The position numbers were made by a program, and so were the translations under genes. Positions 7,874 through 13,897 of a DNA stretch of 13,897 nt are shown here, piece by piece; the stretch's first letter is position 1, and each line of letters starts with the position of its first letter. Source of the stretch: Clostridiaceae bacterium UBA6085 (GTDB lineage: Bacteria; Bacillota; Clostridia; Clostridiales; Clostridiaceae). The notes beneath the pieces were generated by a model. That model saw only the letters and a program-made list of their open reading frames with translations, was not told the origin of the DNA and did not search any database. The DNA is taken from the NCBI GenBank assembly GCA_002428605.1, contig DIXH01000059.1, positions 1 to 13,897 of the forward strand, written 5' to 3'.

Positions 7874-8469
7874 GCAGTATACTCGACACGTTATATCCGA
7901 GGCTGAGGTGTCCGGTATGCGGCGAATACTACGACGGACTATGTCCAGTCTGCAGATTGACCATAGTACCCGAAGAGAAGGCAGGCATACTTCACTGCAG
8001 CAGATATGAGGGCTCTGCAAAGGCGCTGGTTTCATCCTTCAAGTCCAGGGGATCATTCAATGCAGCAAGGGAAATTGCGGCGATCATCCATGATAGTCAT
8101 TCAGAATACATTCGGGGCTTCGACCTGGTAACATGGGCGCCATCCTCAGGGCTTTCCAGGAAACGTCTTGGCTTCGACCATGGAGAGGTACTTGCAAGGA
8201 ATGTTGCGGCTCTCGCAGGGTCAGACTGCAGAAGACTGTTCTCGGCACCTGCATTTGAGCAGAAAGGGCTTGAGAGGACGGAGAGACAGGAAAATGCACT
8301 GAGCATAGGTATCATTAAAGGAAGAATAGATCTTATCAGGGGCAGGAAGATCCTCGTAATTGATGATGTGGCTACGACCGGAAGCACGCTTCGAATCTGC
8401 TCGGAAAGGATCACTGATGCCGGAGGGATCGCCGGGGCGATCGCTTTCGCATATCAGGGTACAAGATGA
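7843..8469 (+). CDS. comFC: ComFC-type phosphoribosyltransferase-like protein
   Basis: A ComF/GntX-family protein of about 208 residues. It has an N-terminal zinc-ribbon-like Cys4 motif (C23, C26, C34, C37 in CPVCGEYYDGLCPVC) and a C-terminal phosphoribosyltransferase fold with the PRPP-binding loop ILVIDDVATTGST (170-182). In naturally competent bacteria ComFC supports uptake of single-stranded DNA; elsewhere its role is unclear. The start is uncertain. GTG 7843 overlaps the ComFA-like gene by 31 bp and has AAGGTG (7835-7840) just upstream. TTG 7777 follows the much stronger GGGAGGTGAT (7761-7770) and would add 22 residues. That site, however, also encodes the conserved GEVI of the upstream gene. 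The overlap suggests translational coupling within one operon with recD2. Confidence 0.9.
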   Translation: MGKRLHVRILSSILDTLYPRLRCPVCGEYYDGLCPVCRLTIVPEEKAGILHCSRYEGSAKALVSSFKSRGSFNAAREIAAIIHDSHSEYIRGFDLVTWAPSSGLSRKRLGFDHGEVLARNVAALAGSDCRRLFSAPAFEQKGLERTERQENALSIGIIKGRIDLIRGRKILVIDDVATTGSTLRICSERITDAGGIAGAIAFAYQGTR

Positions 8470-8500
8470 TCTTGAAAGTTTAATGACAGGAGGCGGGTCC

Positions 8501-8878
8501 ATGGATTGCATATTTTGCTCGTATCTAGAAAATGGTAAACTCATTGCAGAGAATGATGGAGCTTTTGCCATATATGACAATTACCCTGTTACAAAAGGAC
8601 ATGCGCTGATAATTCCCAAAAGGCATTTTTCAGGGTATTTCGAAGCAACAGAAAAAGAGGTAGTTTACCTTGATAAGATGATCCGAGAAGTAAAGAAAAT
8701 AATCGATGAGGAATATCATCCGGATGGCTACAACATTGGAATAAATGTGGGTAAAGCTGCAGGGCAGACCATATTCCATCTGCACATCCATCTTATACCC
8801 AGGTATGTTGGGGATGTGGAGAACCCGAAAGGCGGCATCAGAAGACTCATGAAGCCACTTGTGGAATATGACGGATAG
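8501..8878 (+). CDS. HIT-family nucleotide hydrolase
   Basis: A histidine-triad protein of 125 residues, normal for the family. The catalytic triad motif is H93-x-H95-x-H97 in FHLHIHLIPR, preceded by INVGKAAGQT. An N-terminal CxxC pair (C3, C6) and a GGIRR segment near the C-terminus are also present, as in bacterial HIT hydrolases that act on Ap4A-type dinucleotides or nucleoside phosphoramidates. The start is ATG 8501, 7 nt after AGGAGG (8488-8493). It begins 31 bp after comFC and is probably cotranscribed with it. Its codon use looks more A/T-rich than its upstream neighbours (many AAA lysines). The exact substrate cannot be read from sequence. Confidence 0.92.
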   Translation: MDCIFCSYLENGKLIAENDGAFAIYDNYPVTKGHALIIPKRHFSGYFEATEKEVVYLDKMIREVKKIIDEEYHPDGYNIGINVGKAAGQTIFHLHIHLIPRYVGDVENPKGGIRRLMKPLVEYDG

Positions 8879-9202
8879 AAAAAGTAGCAAGTCGCAGCAA
8901 ATAAGCCTGAGTTTCAGGGGATTTGGTGGAGTTTCCAGCATAATATTTTGAAACCCCTTATTTTGGAAATTTATTTAAGCTCAAATCAATTTTATTCAAG
9001 AAACCTTATATGTACACCCATTCACAAAGTGTACATATAAGGTTTCTTGTCCTTGATTGTCATTGTGTTTCATTGATTATTACAGGATTTCCAATTTTAG
9101 TTGAAAATTATTTTAATCAGAATAAGGTTAGCGTTAAAAAATATTATCACAATATTTGGAATAATTTAAGTTTTCCTTGAAACATATATAGCAAATCATT
9201 TA
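8879..9202 (+). other. AT-rich intergenic gap after the HIT gene
   Basis: I find no convincing coding sequence or known RNA here. A weak hairpin can form between GTTTC (about 8930) and GAAAC (about 8951). The main structure is the 21-bp inverted repeat at 8997-9049, described separately. The rest, about 9050-9202, is AT-rich without a clear motif until the promoter of the next operon. Confidence 0.6.
8997..9049. repeat. Perfect 21-bp inverted repeat, 11-nt loop
   Basis: The arm 8997-9017 (CAAGAAACCTTATATGTACA plus C) is the exact reverse complement of 9029-9049, separated by CCATTCACAAA. It lies 118 bp after the HIT stop. It could be the terminator of the recD2-HIT cluster, since the 3' arm ends in GGTTTCTTG, but no real T tract follows on either strand. 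A long perfect AT-rich palindrome also fits a regulator site or a remnant of a small mobile element. Confidence 0.85.
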
Positions 9203-9232
9203 TTGATAGTATATAATCAAAGGTACTATAGA
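9203..9232 (+). promoter_or_regulatory. Promoter of the receiver-like operon
   Basis: TTGATA (9203-9208) and TATAGA (9227-9232) are spaced 18 nt, close to the sigma-A consensus, and lie about 55 nt before the first start of the operon. An overlapping TATAAT at about 9212 lacks a good -35, so the exact start point is uncertain. Confidence 0.55.
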
Positions 9233-9288
9233 ATTGAATCGTAATGAGATGCAAAAGATTAGATAATCCATATAATTGGAGGTGCGAA

Positions 9289-9663
9289 ATGAATGTATTG
9301 CTTATCCACAACAGTGAACTGACATTTGATGCAGTCGAAAGGCTATTTACTGAAAATGGCATGGAAGCCAGCATTGTTTCTGCTAAAATGTGCGACCTGG
9401 CCATAGAGACGGCGAGATGCACAGCATTTGACATACTTATCTGTCCCGTGGATGATTATCCTCAGGACGTGGCCATTGACTTCCTGAGAAGGCTTGATGA
9501 AGCTGGAAGCAGAGCATACAGGCTGGCGGTAGTGAGAAAGGATATGCTGAAGGCCATGGGTTCGGATTTCCTTAACCTGATAGATGACTTTTTGTCCAGT
9601 CCTGCGGATACTGAGGAACTGATTTTCAGAATTGCAAAAGCAGCCAGAGGAACTCATAGATAG
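9289..9663 (+). CDS. Receiver-like protein lacking phospho-acceptor Asp
   Basis: A 124-residue protein the size of a single CheY-like receiver. It begins MNVLLIHNSE, like the first strand of a receiver, and has a FDILICPVDDYP segment (47-58) and IDDFLSSPAD (98-107) where receivers have xDLxLLDxxxP and xDYLxKPxx. The phosphorylated Asp position is P53, the conserved Lys is S104, and the acidic pair after strand 1 is replaced by H7-N8. It should therefore not be phosphorylated in the normal way. The start is ATG 9289, 6 nt after GGAGG (9278-9282). It is a clear paralogue of the N-terminal domain of the next gene. Its role may be protein-protein binding; no DNA-binding or enzyme domain is attached. 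Confidence 0.72.
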   Translation: MNVLLIHNSELTFDAVERLFTENGMEASIVSAKMCDLAIETARCTAFDILICPVDDYPQDVAIDFLRRLDEAGSRAYRLAVVRKDMLKAMGSDFLNLIDDFLSSPADTEELIFRIAKAARGTHR

Positions 9664-9707
9664 AAGGAACCATGGTTTAATAAATCGATGGTTGTAGGTG
9701 AGCGTTT

Positions 9708-10439
9708 ATGAAGGTTTTGTTGATTAGGAACAATGAAATATCAATCGAGTTCATCGAGGAACACCTGGCCAGGAATGGAACATTTGGCGAGGTGATTGTC
9801 GCCATGCCTGAAGAACTGGCACTCGAAATCGCCGGAGGCATTAATTTCGACCTTGTGGTCTGTGGCGTTGAAGGATACCTTAAGGTGGTCATCGAAGACT
9901 TTCTCTTCAAGGTCAAACAGATAAGCAAAGGAAGCTATAGCATTGCGGTGCTGAGGCGCGAGACTCTTAAGGAGATGGGGCCGATATTTTTCAATAATAT
10001 CGATGATTTCATTACAAGCCCTGTGGACAGCGATGAGTTTGCATTAAGGCTTATGAAGGCTATATCAAATGCTAAGAACCATCATTCATCAGATACCCTG
10101 GTTTCTGAATTCGGACGCGTGCATGATGTATCATCACCGTCATCAAAGCTTTTCGATGATGACCTTCAGGATGTTTCCATAAGGGAGGTCGTAGATGAAG
10201 AAGAGGTGAGGGAATCTGAGCCTGAAGATCCCTGCAGGCAAGATAATACAGACGGCCTGACTTCAGAAGAGGACGAAGGGTATGCGACATTTGACGAGCT
10301 GTCATACGATGAGCTTCTCAGACGCAGGGAACTGATGCTTGAAAGGGAAGCGGAGACAAGAGCTTTGGATGAGGAACCTGTATCAAGTACCGGATCGCCA
10401 GAACCTGAAGCTACTCTTGAAGTGACTATAGAAACATGA
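9708..10439 (+). CDS. Receiver-like protein with acidic repeat tail
   Basis: A 243-residue protein. Residues 1 to about 125 are a receiver-like domain paralogous to the preceding gene (both start M-x-VLLI and share NxIDDF-x-SP-x-D). It has G53 at the phospho-Asp position and S104 at the Lys position, the same sites lost in its neighbour. Residues 126-243 form a very acidic, probably disordered or helical tail ending with one copy of a repeat, DELSYDELLRRRELMLERE and following. Start is ATG 9708 with AGGTGA (9696-9701) 6 nt upstream. The stop overlaps the next start as ATGA. The repeat continues in the next gene in a different frame, so this gene and the next look like parts of one broken or switchable fusion gene. 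Confidence 0.7.
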   Translation: MKVLLIRNNEISIEFIEEHLARNGTFGEVIVAMPEELALEIAGGINFDLVVCGVEGYLKVVIEDFLFKVKQISKGSYSIAVLRRETLKEMGPIFFNNIDDFITSPVDSDEFALRLMKAISNAKNHHSSDTLVSEFGRVHDVSSPSSKLFDDDLQDVSIREVVDEEEVRESEPEDPCRQDNTDGLTSEEDEGYATFDELSYDELLRRRELMLEREAETRALDEEPVSSTGSPEPEATLEVTIET

Positions 10440-10740
10440 ACTTCTCAAATGACGAGCTGTCATATGAAGAGCTTCTCAGACGCAGGGAACTGATGCTTGA
10501 AAGGGAAGCGGAGACAAGGGTTTTGGATGAAGAGCTTATATCAATTACCGGATCGCCAGAGCCTGAAGCAATGGCTGAAGTGACCATGGAAACTGAAATT
10601 CTCAATGACGAGCTGTCATACGATGAGCTTCTCAGACGTAGGGAACTGATGCTTGAAAGGGAAGCTGAGACAAGAGCTCTTGATGAGGAAGTCATATCAA
10701 ATACCGGTTATTCGGAGCCTGAAGCAATGGCTGCTGAGAT
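10293..10740 (+). repeat. Three tandem 156-158-bp repeats across a gene junction
   Basis: Units start with GACGAGCTGTCAT at 10293, 10451 and 10607, so the periods are 158 and 156 bp. By eye units 1 and 2 match at about nine in ten bases, with one exact block of 50 bases beginning GAGCTTCTCAGACGC. The third copy is similar over its first 90 bases, and a fourth degenerate core lies at about 10778-10810. Each unit encodes a charged helix-like segment, D-E-L-S-Y-(D/E)-E-L-L-R-R-R-E-L-M-L-E-R-E. Unit 1 lies in the upstream gene and units 2-3 in the downstream gene. Confidence 0.92.
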
Positions 10741-11557
10741 TGAAGGACCGGAATTGCTTGATGAGGAACTTCCCGGACAGAGGGAATTGATGCTCGAGGA
10801 TGAGGCTGAAGTGCCGATGGAGCCTTCAATGCCGGATTCGGGTCTTATATCAGCTGGTGAGATTGAAATTAATCAAGTCATTCAGGAAACAATAGCTGAG
10901 CTGCCAAGGGAATCCAAACCTGAGGTCAGGTCAGTCAAGGAAGAAAAGCTGCAGGAGGAAATTGACCTTCTGAAGCACCTCAGAAAAGATTATGGAGCTA
11001 AGACCTCGAAAGTTGAAAAGCTTGGCCTGAAAAAAGAGAAGAAGCAGAAGAAGGCTGAGGCTGAAAAGGAAAAAGCCACTTCAAAGAGCGGAAGAGGAAT
11101 ATTCACACTTATTGCAAGGGTAATGGCGTTCATGCTCGTTATTCTTGCGGGGGCTACGACGTATTTCTATGCCGTATCAAACATTGGCGATGGAATACCT
11201 GCGATTGCAGGCTATAAGCTGACTGCCATGAGGACGGCGACAATGGAGCCGACGCTGAGACTTGGAGATCTGGTCATTTCAGTGGATGTTTCAATTGAGG
11301 ACATCATGGAAAATGACTTAATAACCTTCAAGGTCGGTAATTCCCAGGGAACAATTGAATGTCGCAGGGTGGTAAGAAAAGAAATCTCACCTGAAGGCAA
11401 GACGATGCTCATTACCCAGGGAGACGGCATGACATCTGAGGATGAATTTCCTGTAGGTCAGGATATGGTAGTGGGGAAAGTTACAAGATACATACCTTTT
11501 GCAGGCTTCATAGTTAATGTGGATACCTTGAGATTCGCACTTGCATCGGTAAAGTAG
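10436..11557 (+). CDS. Membrane protein with S26 signal-peptidase-like domain
   Basis: A 373-residue protein. Residues 1 to about 125 hold two full copies and one degenerate copy of the charged repeat. After an acidic linker comes a Lys-rich stretch (about 195-215), one membrane helix (about 222-246, IARVMAFMLVILAGATTYFY) and an external domain (247-373). That domain resembles the S26B (SipW/Sec11-like) signal peptidases: ATMEPTLRLGDLVI, NDLITFKV, IECRRVV, ITQGDGM and VGKVTRYIPFAGFI occur in the family order. The nucleophile Ser of SMEP is T269, and where S26B has THR the sequence reads C309-R310-R311, so the His base is missing. Activity is doubtful. ATG 10436 overlaps the upstream stop (ATGA) and has no good ribosome binding site, suggesting translational coupling. 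Confidence 0.7.
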   Translation: MNFSNDELSYEELLRRRELMLEREAETRVLDEELISITGSPEPEAMAEVTMETEILNDELSYDELLRRRELMLEREAETRALDEEVISNTGYSEPEAMAAEIEGPELLDEELPGQRELMLEDEAEVPMEPSMPDSGLISAGEIEINQVIQETIAELPRESKPEVRSVKEEKLQEEIDLLKHLRKDYGAKTSKVEKLGLKKEKKQKKAEAEKEKATSKSGRGIFTLIARVMAFMLVILAGATTYFYAVSNIGDGIPAIAGYKLTAMRTATMEPTLRLGDLVISVDVSIEDIMENDLITFKVGNSQGTIECRRVVRKEISPEGKTMLITQGDGMTSEDEFPVGQDMVVGKVTRYIPFAGFIVNVDTLRFALASVK

Positions 11558-11609
11558 GCATCGAACGATCTGAACCGTAGGTCATAAGAAGCGACATGAA
11601 AAAAACTTC

Positions 11610-11638
11610 TTGAAAATTCATTTGCCATTCTCTATAAT
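11610..11638 (+). promoter_or_regulatory. Consensus promoter of the structured RNA
   Basis: TTGAAA (11610-11615) and TATAAT (11633-11638) are spaced exactly 17 nt, an almost perfect sigma-A promoter. The expected start is about 11644-11647, which is where the terminal stem of the RNA begins. This supports an independent, strongly expressed transcript. Confidence 0.85.
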
Positions 11639-11645
11639 GGTAAAA

Positions 11646-11849
11646 TGAAAGTTAAGTTTGTGGTTGAAAGTCCAAGCCAGTCGCAGGCGAAAGGATCCAC
11701 GTAAGTCAGGCCAATGGCCCGACAATCATGGTGCGGTTTAGATGTTAGTCCTGCCAGAAATGAGAGGGTTAGTAGTGAGAGGTTGAGTCCGGGTAGCAAA
11801 AGCTCCAGCAGGCGAGTGTGGGGTCAAAGACCAGGTCAATTAACTTTCA
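11646..11849 (+). ncRNA. Structured RNA of about 205 nt, raiA-motif candidate
   Basis: No open frame fits, but the segment is closed by a perfect 10-bp stem, TGAAAGTTAA (11646-11655) with TTAACTTTCA (11840-11849). Inside are GTGG (11660-11663) / CCAC (11697-11700), GTC-A-GGCC (11705-11712) / GGCC-C-GAC (11716-11723) around AAT, an AGC-AAAA-GCT hairpin near 11803, and GGTCAAAGACC near 11822. It has its own consensus promoter and a terminator. Size, closing stem and location downstream of comFC suggest the raiA-motif RNA, an abundant clostridial RNA usually lying between comFC and raiA. The family name is my inference from these features, not from a model match. No raiA gene is in the window. 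Confidence 0.6.
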
Positions 11850-11850
11850 A

Positions 11851-11880
11851 AAAGCAGTATCGAAAGATGCTGCTTTCTTA
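11851..11880 (+). terminator. Terminator of the structured RNA
   Basis: AAAGCAGTATC (11851-11861) pairs with GATGCTGCTTT (11866-11876) with one G-U pair around a GAAA tetraloop, and the 3' arm runs into TTTCTTA. It starts 1 nt after the closing stem of the RNA. The T run is partly inside the stem. Confidence 0.75.
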
Positions 11881-12200
11881 ATATCCAAAATGTCAAGAAA
11901 TTAACATGTAAACGTTGCAATTGATCTATTTTAAAATGAATATAATTATCAGTTGAAATGTTTTGTGATTACAAGACATTTTTGACGAAAATAGAGTGTT
12001 TGTCGAAAACTTTATTTTGCCTGAAAACTGTTACTATTTTTAGTACAGAATGACAATAATGCTGAATTGAATGTTGAACTGTTATAAAAACTGTATCGAA
12101 CTGTTTTTGAGATGATTAGAAAAATACAAAATAGTGGATTTGTCAAGAGTTTGGAGGCAGATTTACAGTTGTCGGAATATTTCATGAGCGTGAAAAAAGC
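11881..12200 (+). other. AT-rich gap upstream of the pflB promoter
   Basis: I find no coding sequence here. The hexamer AACTGT occurs at 12026, 12077, 12089 and 12099; the last three are 12 and 10 bp apart, about one helical turn. A bulged hairpin CTGTTACTA (12028-12036) / TAGTACAG (12041-12048) overlaps the first copy. TGACGAAAA and TGTCGAAAA form a near direct repeat around 11982-12009. These may be regulator sites for pflB, but nothing identifies the regulator. Confidence 0.4.
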
Positions 12201-12229
12201 TTAACAATACCTTGAAGTTATTGTATACT
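12201..12229 (+). promoter_or_regulatory. pflB promoter
   Basis: TTAACA (12201-12206) and TATACT (12224-12229) are spaced 17 nt, each one mismatch from the sigma-A consensus. Transcription would start near 12236, leaving a leader of about 55 nt that contains a short GCCC/GGGT hairpin before the ribosome binding site. Confidence 0.72.
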
Positions 12230-12290
12230 TTCGTTGTAAGCAAATGACACTTGGCGAACGAGCCCGGTAATGGGTATAGGAGGAATTCAA

Positions 12291-13897
12291 TTGTTCAAAG
12301 AATGGGAAGGTTTTGTTGCAGGAGATTGGCAGAACGAAATCAATGTCAGAGATTTCATACAGAAAAACTACACGGTTTATGAGGGTGACGACAAGTTCCT
12401 CGCAGGACCGACTGAAAACACAAAGAAGGTCTGGGAAATATCCTCTAAGCTCATAGTCAAGGAAATAAAGGAAGGAATACTTGGAGTAGATACAGACAAG
12501 GTTTCCGGAATAAACAACTTTGAAGCAGGCTATATAGACAAGGACCATGAAAGCATTGTCGGACTTCAGACCGATGCACCGCTGAAGAGGATGATGAATC
12601 CTTATGGTGGATACAGGATGGTTGAGCAGTCCCTTGAAGCATACGGCTACGAGCCAAACCCGGAAATTGCGAAGTACTTCCCTGCATTCAGGAAGACTCA
12701 CAACCAGGGCGTATTCCATGCGTACAGCGATGAGACAAAGGCAGCGAGATCCTCAGGACTTCTGACCGGACTCCCGGACGCATACGGAAGAGGAAGAATA
12801 ATCGGCGATTACAGAAGGATAGCTCTCTATGGCATAGACAAGCTTATCGCTGAGAAGAAGAAGGACCTGAAGAACGCCAGAGGAGCGATGCTCGATGACC
12901 TTATAAGGCAGAGGGAAGAGCTTAATGAGCAGATCATAGCGCTTGGTGAAATCAAGGCTATGGCAGCAAAGTACGGCTGCGACATATCAGTTCCTGCGAA
13001 GAACGCCAGGGAAGCTGTACAGTGGCTCTATTTCGGATATCTTGCAGCTGTTAAGGAAAACAACGGCGCAGCGATGTCACTTGGAAGGACAAGCACATTC
13101 CTTGATGTCTACCTTGAGAAGGACCTTAAGGCTGGTGTTATAACTGAGGCTGAAGCACAGGAATACATCGACCAGTTTGTAATAAAGCTGAGACTTGTAA
13201 GGCATCTTAGAACACCGGAGTACAATGACCTGTTTGCCGGAGACCCAACTTGGGTAACTGAGTCAATAGGAGGAGTAGGAGTTGACGGAAGGCCGCTTGT
13301 AACAAAGTCTTCATTCAGGTTCCTGCACACGCTCATCAACCTTGGAACCTCACCGGAGCCAAATATGACAGTACTCTGGTCACAGGACCTTCCGGAAAAC
13401 TTCAAGAAGTACTGTGCGGACATGTCCATAAAGACAGATTCCATCCAGTATGAGAATGATGACATAATGAGGCCTGGATATGGCGACGACTATGCGATAG
13501 CATGCTGCGTATCCGCAATGACAGTAGGAAAGCAGATGCAGTTCTTCGGTGCAAGGTGCAACCTTGCGAAGTCCCTGCTTTACGCAATAAACGGCGGAGT
13601 GGACGAAAAGACCGGAAAGACTGTGATCAAGGGACTTGAACCAATAAAGGGCGATGAGCTGGACTATGAGACTGTTTCTGAAAAGTTCAACATCGTACTT
13701 GAGTATGTTGCAGACCTTTATGTCAATACAATGAACATTATCCACTATATGCATGACAAGTATGCATATGAGGCAGGCCAACTTGCCCTTCATGATACAG
13801 ACGTACAGAGGCTGATGGCATTCGGAGTAGCCGGATTGTCCGTAGCAGCGGACTCACTGTCTGCAATAAAGTACGCCAAGGTAAAGGCAATAAGGAA
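12291..13897 (+). CDS. pflB: Pyruvate formate-lyase, 3' end outside window
   Basis: This glycyl-radical enzyme cleaves pyruvate with CoA to acetyl-CoA and formate in anaerobic fermentation. The window holds the first 535 codons of an expected 740-760. The N-terminus FKEWEGFVAGDWQNEINVRD and the block NYTVYEGDDKFLAGPTENT are typical. The adjacent active-site cysteines are C405-C406 in DDYAIACCVSAM. The radical Gly near the C-terminus lies beyond the window, as would a neighbouring activase gene. The start is TTG 12291, 7 nt after AGGAGG (12278-12283), giving the common MFKEWEGF start. An in-frame ATG at 12270 has no ribosome binding site and lies before the AGGAGG. A sigma-A-like promoter lies at 12201-12229. 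Confidence 0.97.
   Translation, partial: MFKEWEGFVAGDWQNEINVRDFIQKNYTVYEGDDKFLAGPTENTKKVWEISSKLIVKEIKEGILGVDTDKVSGINNFEAGYIDKDHESIVGLQTDAPLKRMMNPYGGYRMVEQSLEAYGYEPNPEIAKYFPAFRKTHNQGVFHAYSDETKAARSSGLLTGLPDAYGRGRIIGDYRRIALYGIDKLIAEKKKDLKNARGAMLDDLIRQREELNEQIIALGEIKAMAAKYGCDISVPAKNAREAVQWLYFGYLAAVKENNGAAMSLGRTSTFLDVYLEKDLKAGVITEAEAQEYIDQFVIKLRLVRHLRTPEYNDLFAGDPTWVTESIGGVGVDGRPLVTKSSFRFLHTLINLGTSPEPNMTVLWSQDLPENFKKYCADMSIKTDSIQYENDDIMRPGYGDDYAIACCVSAMTVGKQMQFFGARCNLAKSLLYAINGGVDEKTGKTVIKGLEPIKGDELDYETVSEKFNIVLEYVADLYVNTMNIIHYMHDKYAYEAGQLALHDTDVQRLMAFGVAGLSVAADSLSAIKYAKVKAIR

Noticed and set aside
8879..9280. Miniature inverted-repeat transposable element
   Set aside because: There is one long palindrome, but I see no target-site duplication or terminal repeats bounding an element, and copy number cannot be judged from one window.
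11646..11849. RNase P RNA, tmRNA or a known riboswitch
   Set aside because: The segment is too short for class B RNase P or tmRNA, shows no tRNA-like end, and lacks the conserved cores of the c-di-GMP, cobalamin or T-box classes. It ends in its own terminator about 410 bp before pflB, which has a separate promoter.
12188..12207. Rex operator overlapping the pflB -35 box
   Set aside because: TTAACAA at 12201 matches one Rex half-site, but the partner half (GTGAA) sits at 6 nt instead of 4 and matches poorly, so the palindrome is not supported.
12201..12719. 172-residue minus-strand frame across the pflB start
   Set aside because: It overlaps the pflB promoter and conserved coding sequence and shows no family features.

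Overview
The window looks like chromosome from a low-to-mid GC Gram-positive anaerobe of the Clostridia. Signs of this are a SAM-I (S-box) riboswitch ahead of metK, strong AGGAGG ribosome binding sites, frequent TTG/GTG starts, consensus sigma-A promoters, intrinsic terminators, a recD2/comF cluster, pyruvate formate-lyase and a raiA-motif-like structured RNA. No genus can be named from this alone. I see no insertion sequence, phage gene or CRISPR array.

Layout. 1-108: 3' part of tRNA-Tyr and its terminator. 129-1496: riboswitch-controlled metK and its terminator. 1514-4550: two leftward genes, a DUF4153-type membrane protein and nagA, each apparently with its own promoter. 4675-8878: a tight rightward cluster of recD2, a degenerate ComFA-like protein, comFC and a HIT-family hydrolase. 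The first three overlap and probably form one operon. 8879-9288: an AT-rich gap with a perfect 21-bp inverted repeat and the promoter of the next group. 9289-11557: three genes that I think are the most unusual part of the window. Two are paralogous receiver-like proteins lacking the phospho-acceptor Asp and the conserved Lys. The third is a membrane protein with a signal-peptidase-like (S26) external domain whose catalytic positions are substituted. 11610-11880: a structured RNA of about 205 nt with its own consensus promoter and a terminator. 11881-12290: AT-rich leader of pflB. 12291 to the end: the first 535 codons of pflB, cut by the window edge.

How the parts may work together. recD2, the ComFA-like gene and comFC resemble the DNA-processing/competence cluster of Firmicutes, but the ComFA-like member has lost its Walker A motif. 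Tandem 156-158-bp repeats span the junction between the second receiver-like gene and the membrane S26-like gene. The units are spaced 158 and 156 bp, and two single-base insertions at the first junction both create the stop of one gene and place the start of the next in an ATGA overlap. Loss of one 158-bp unit would fuse the two genes in frame into a receiver-repeat-membrane-S26 protein of 563 residues. The split gene is therefore either a recent break or a possible switchable locus.
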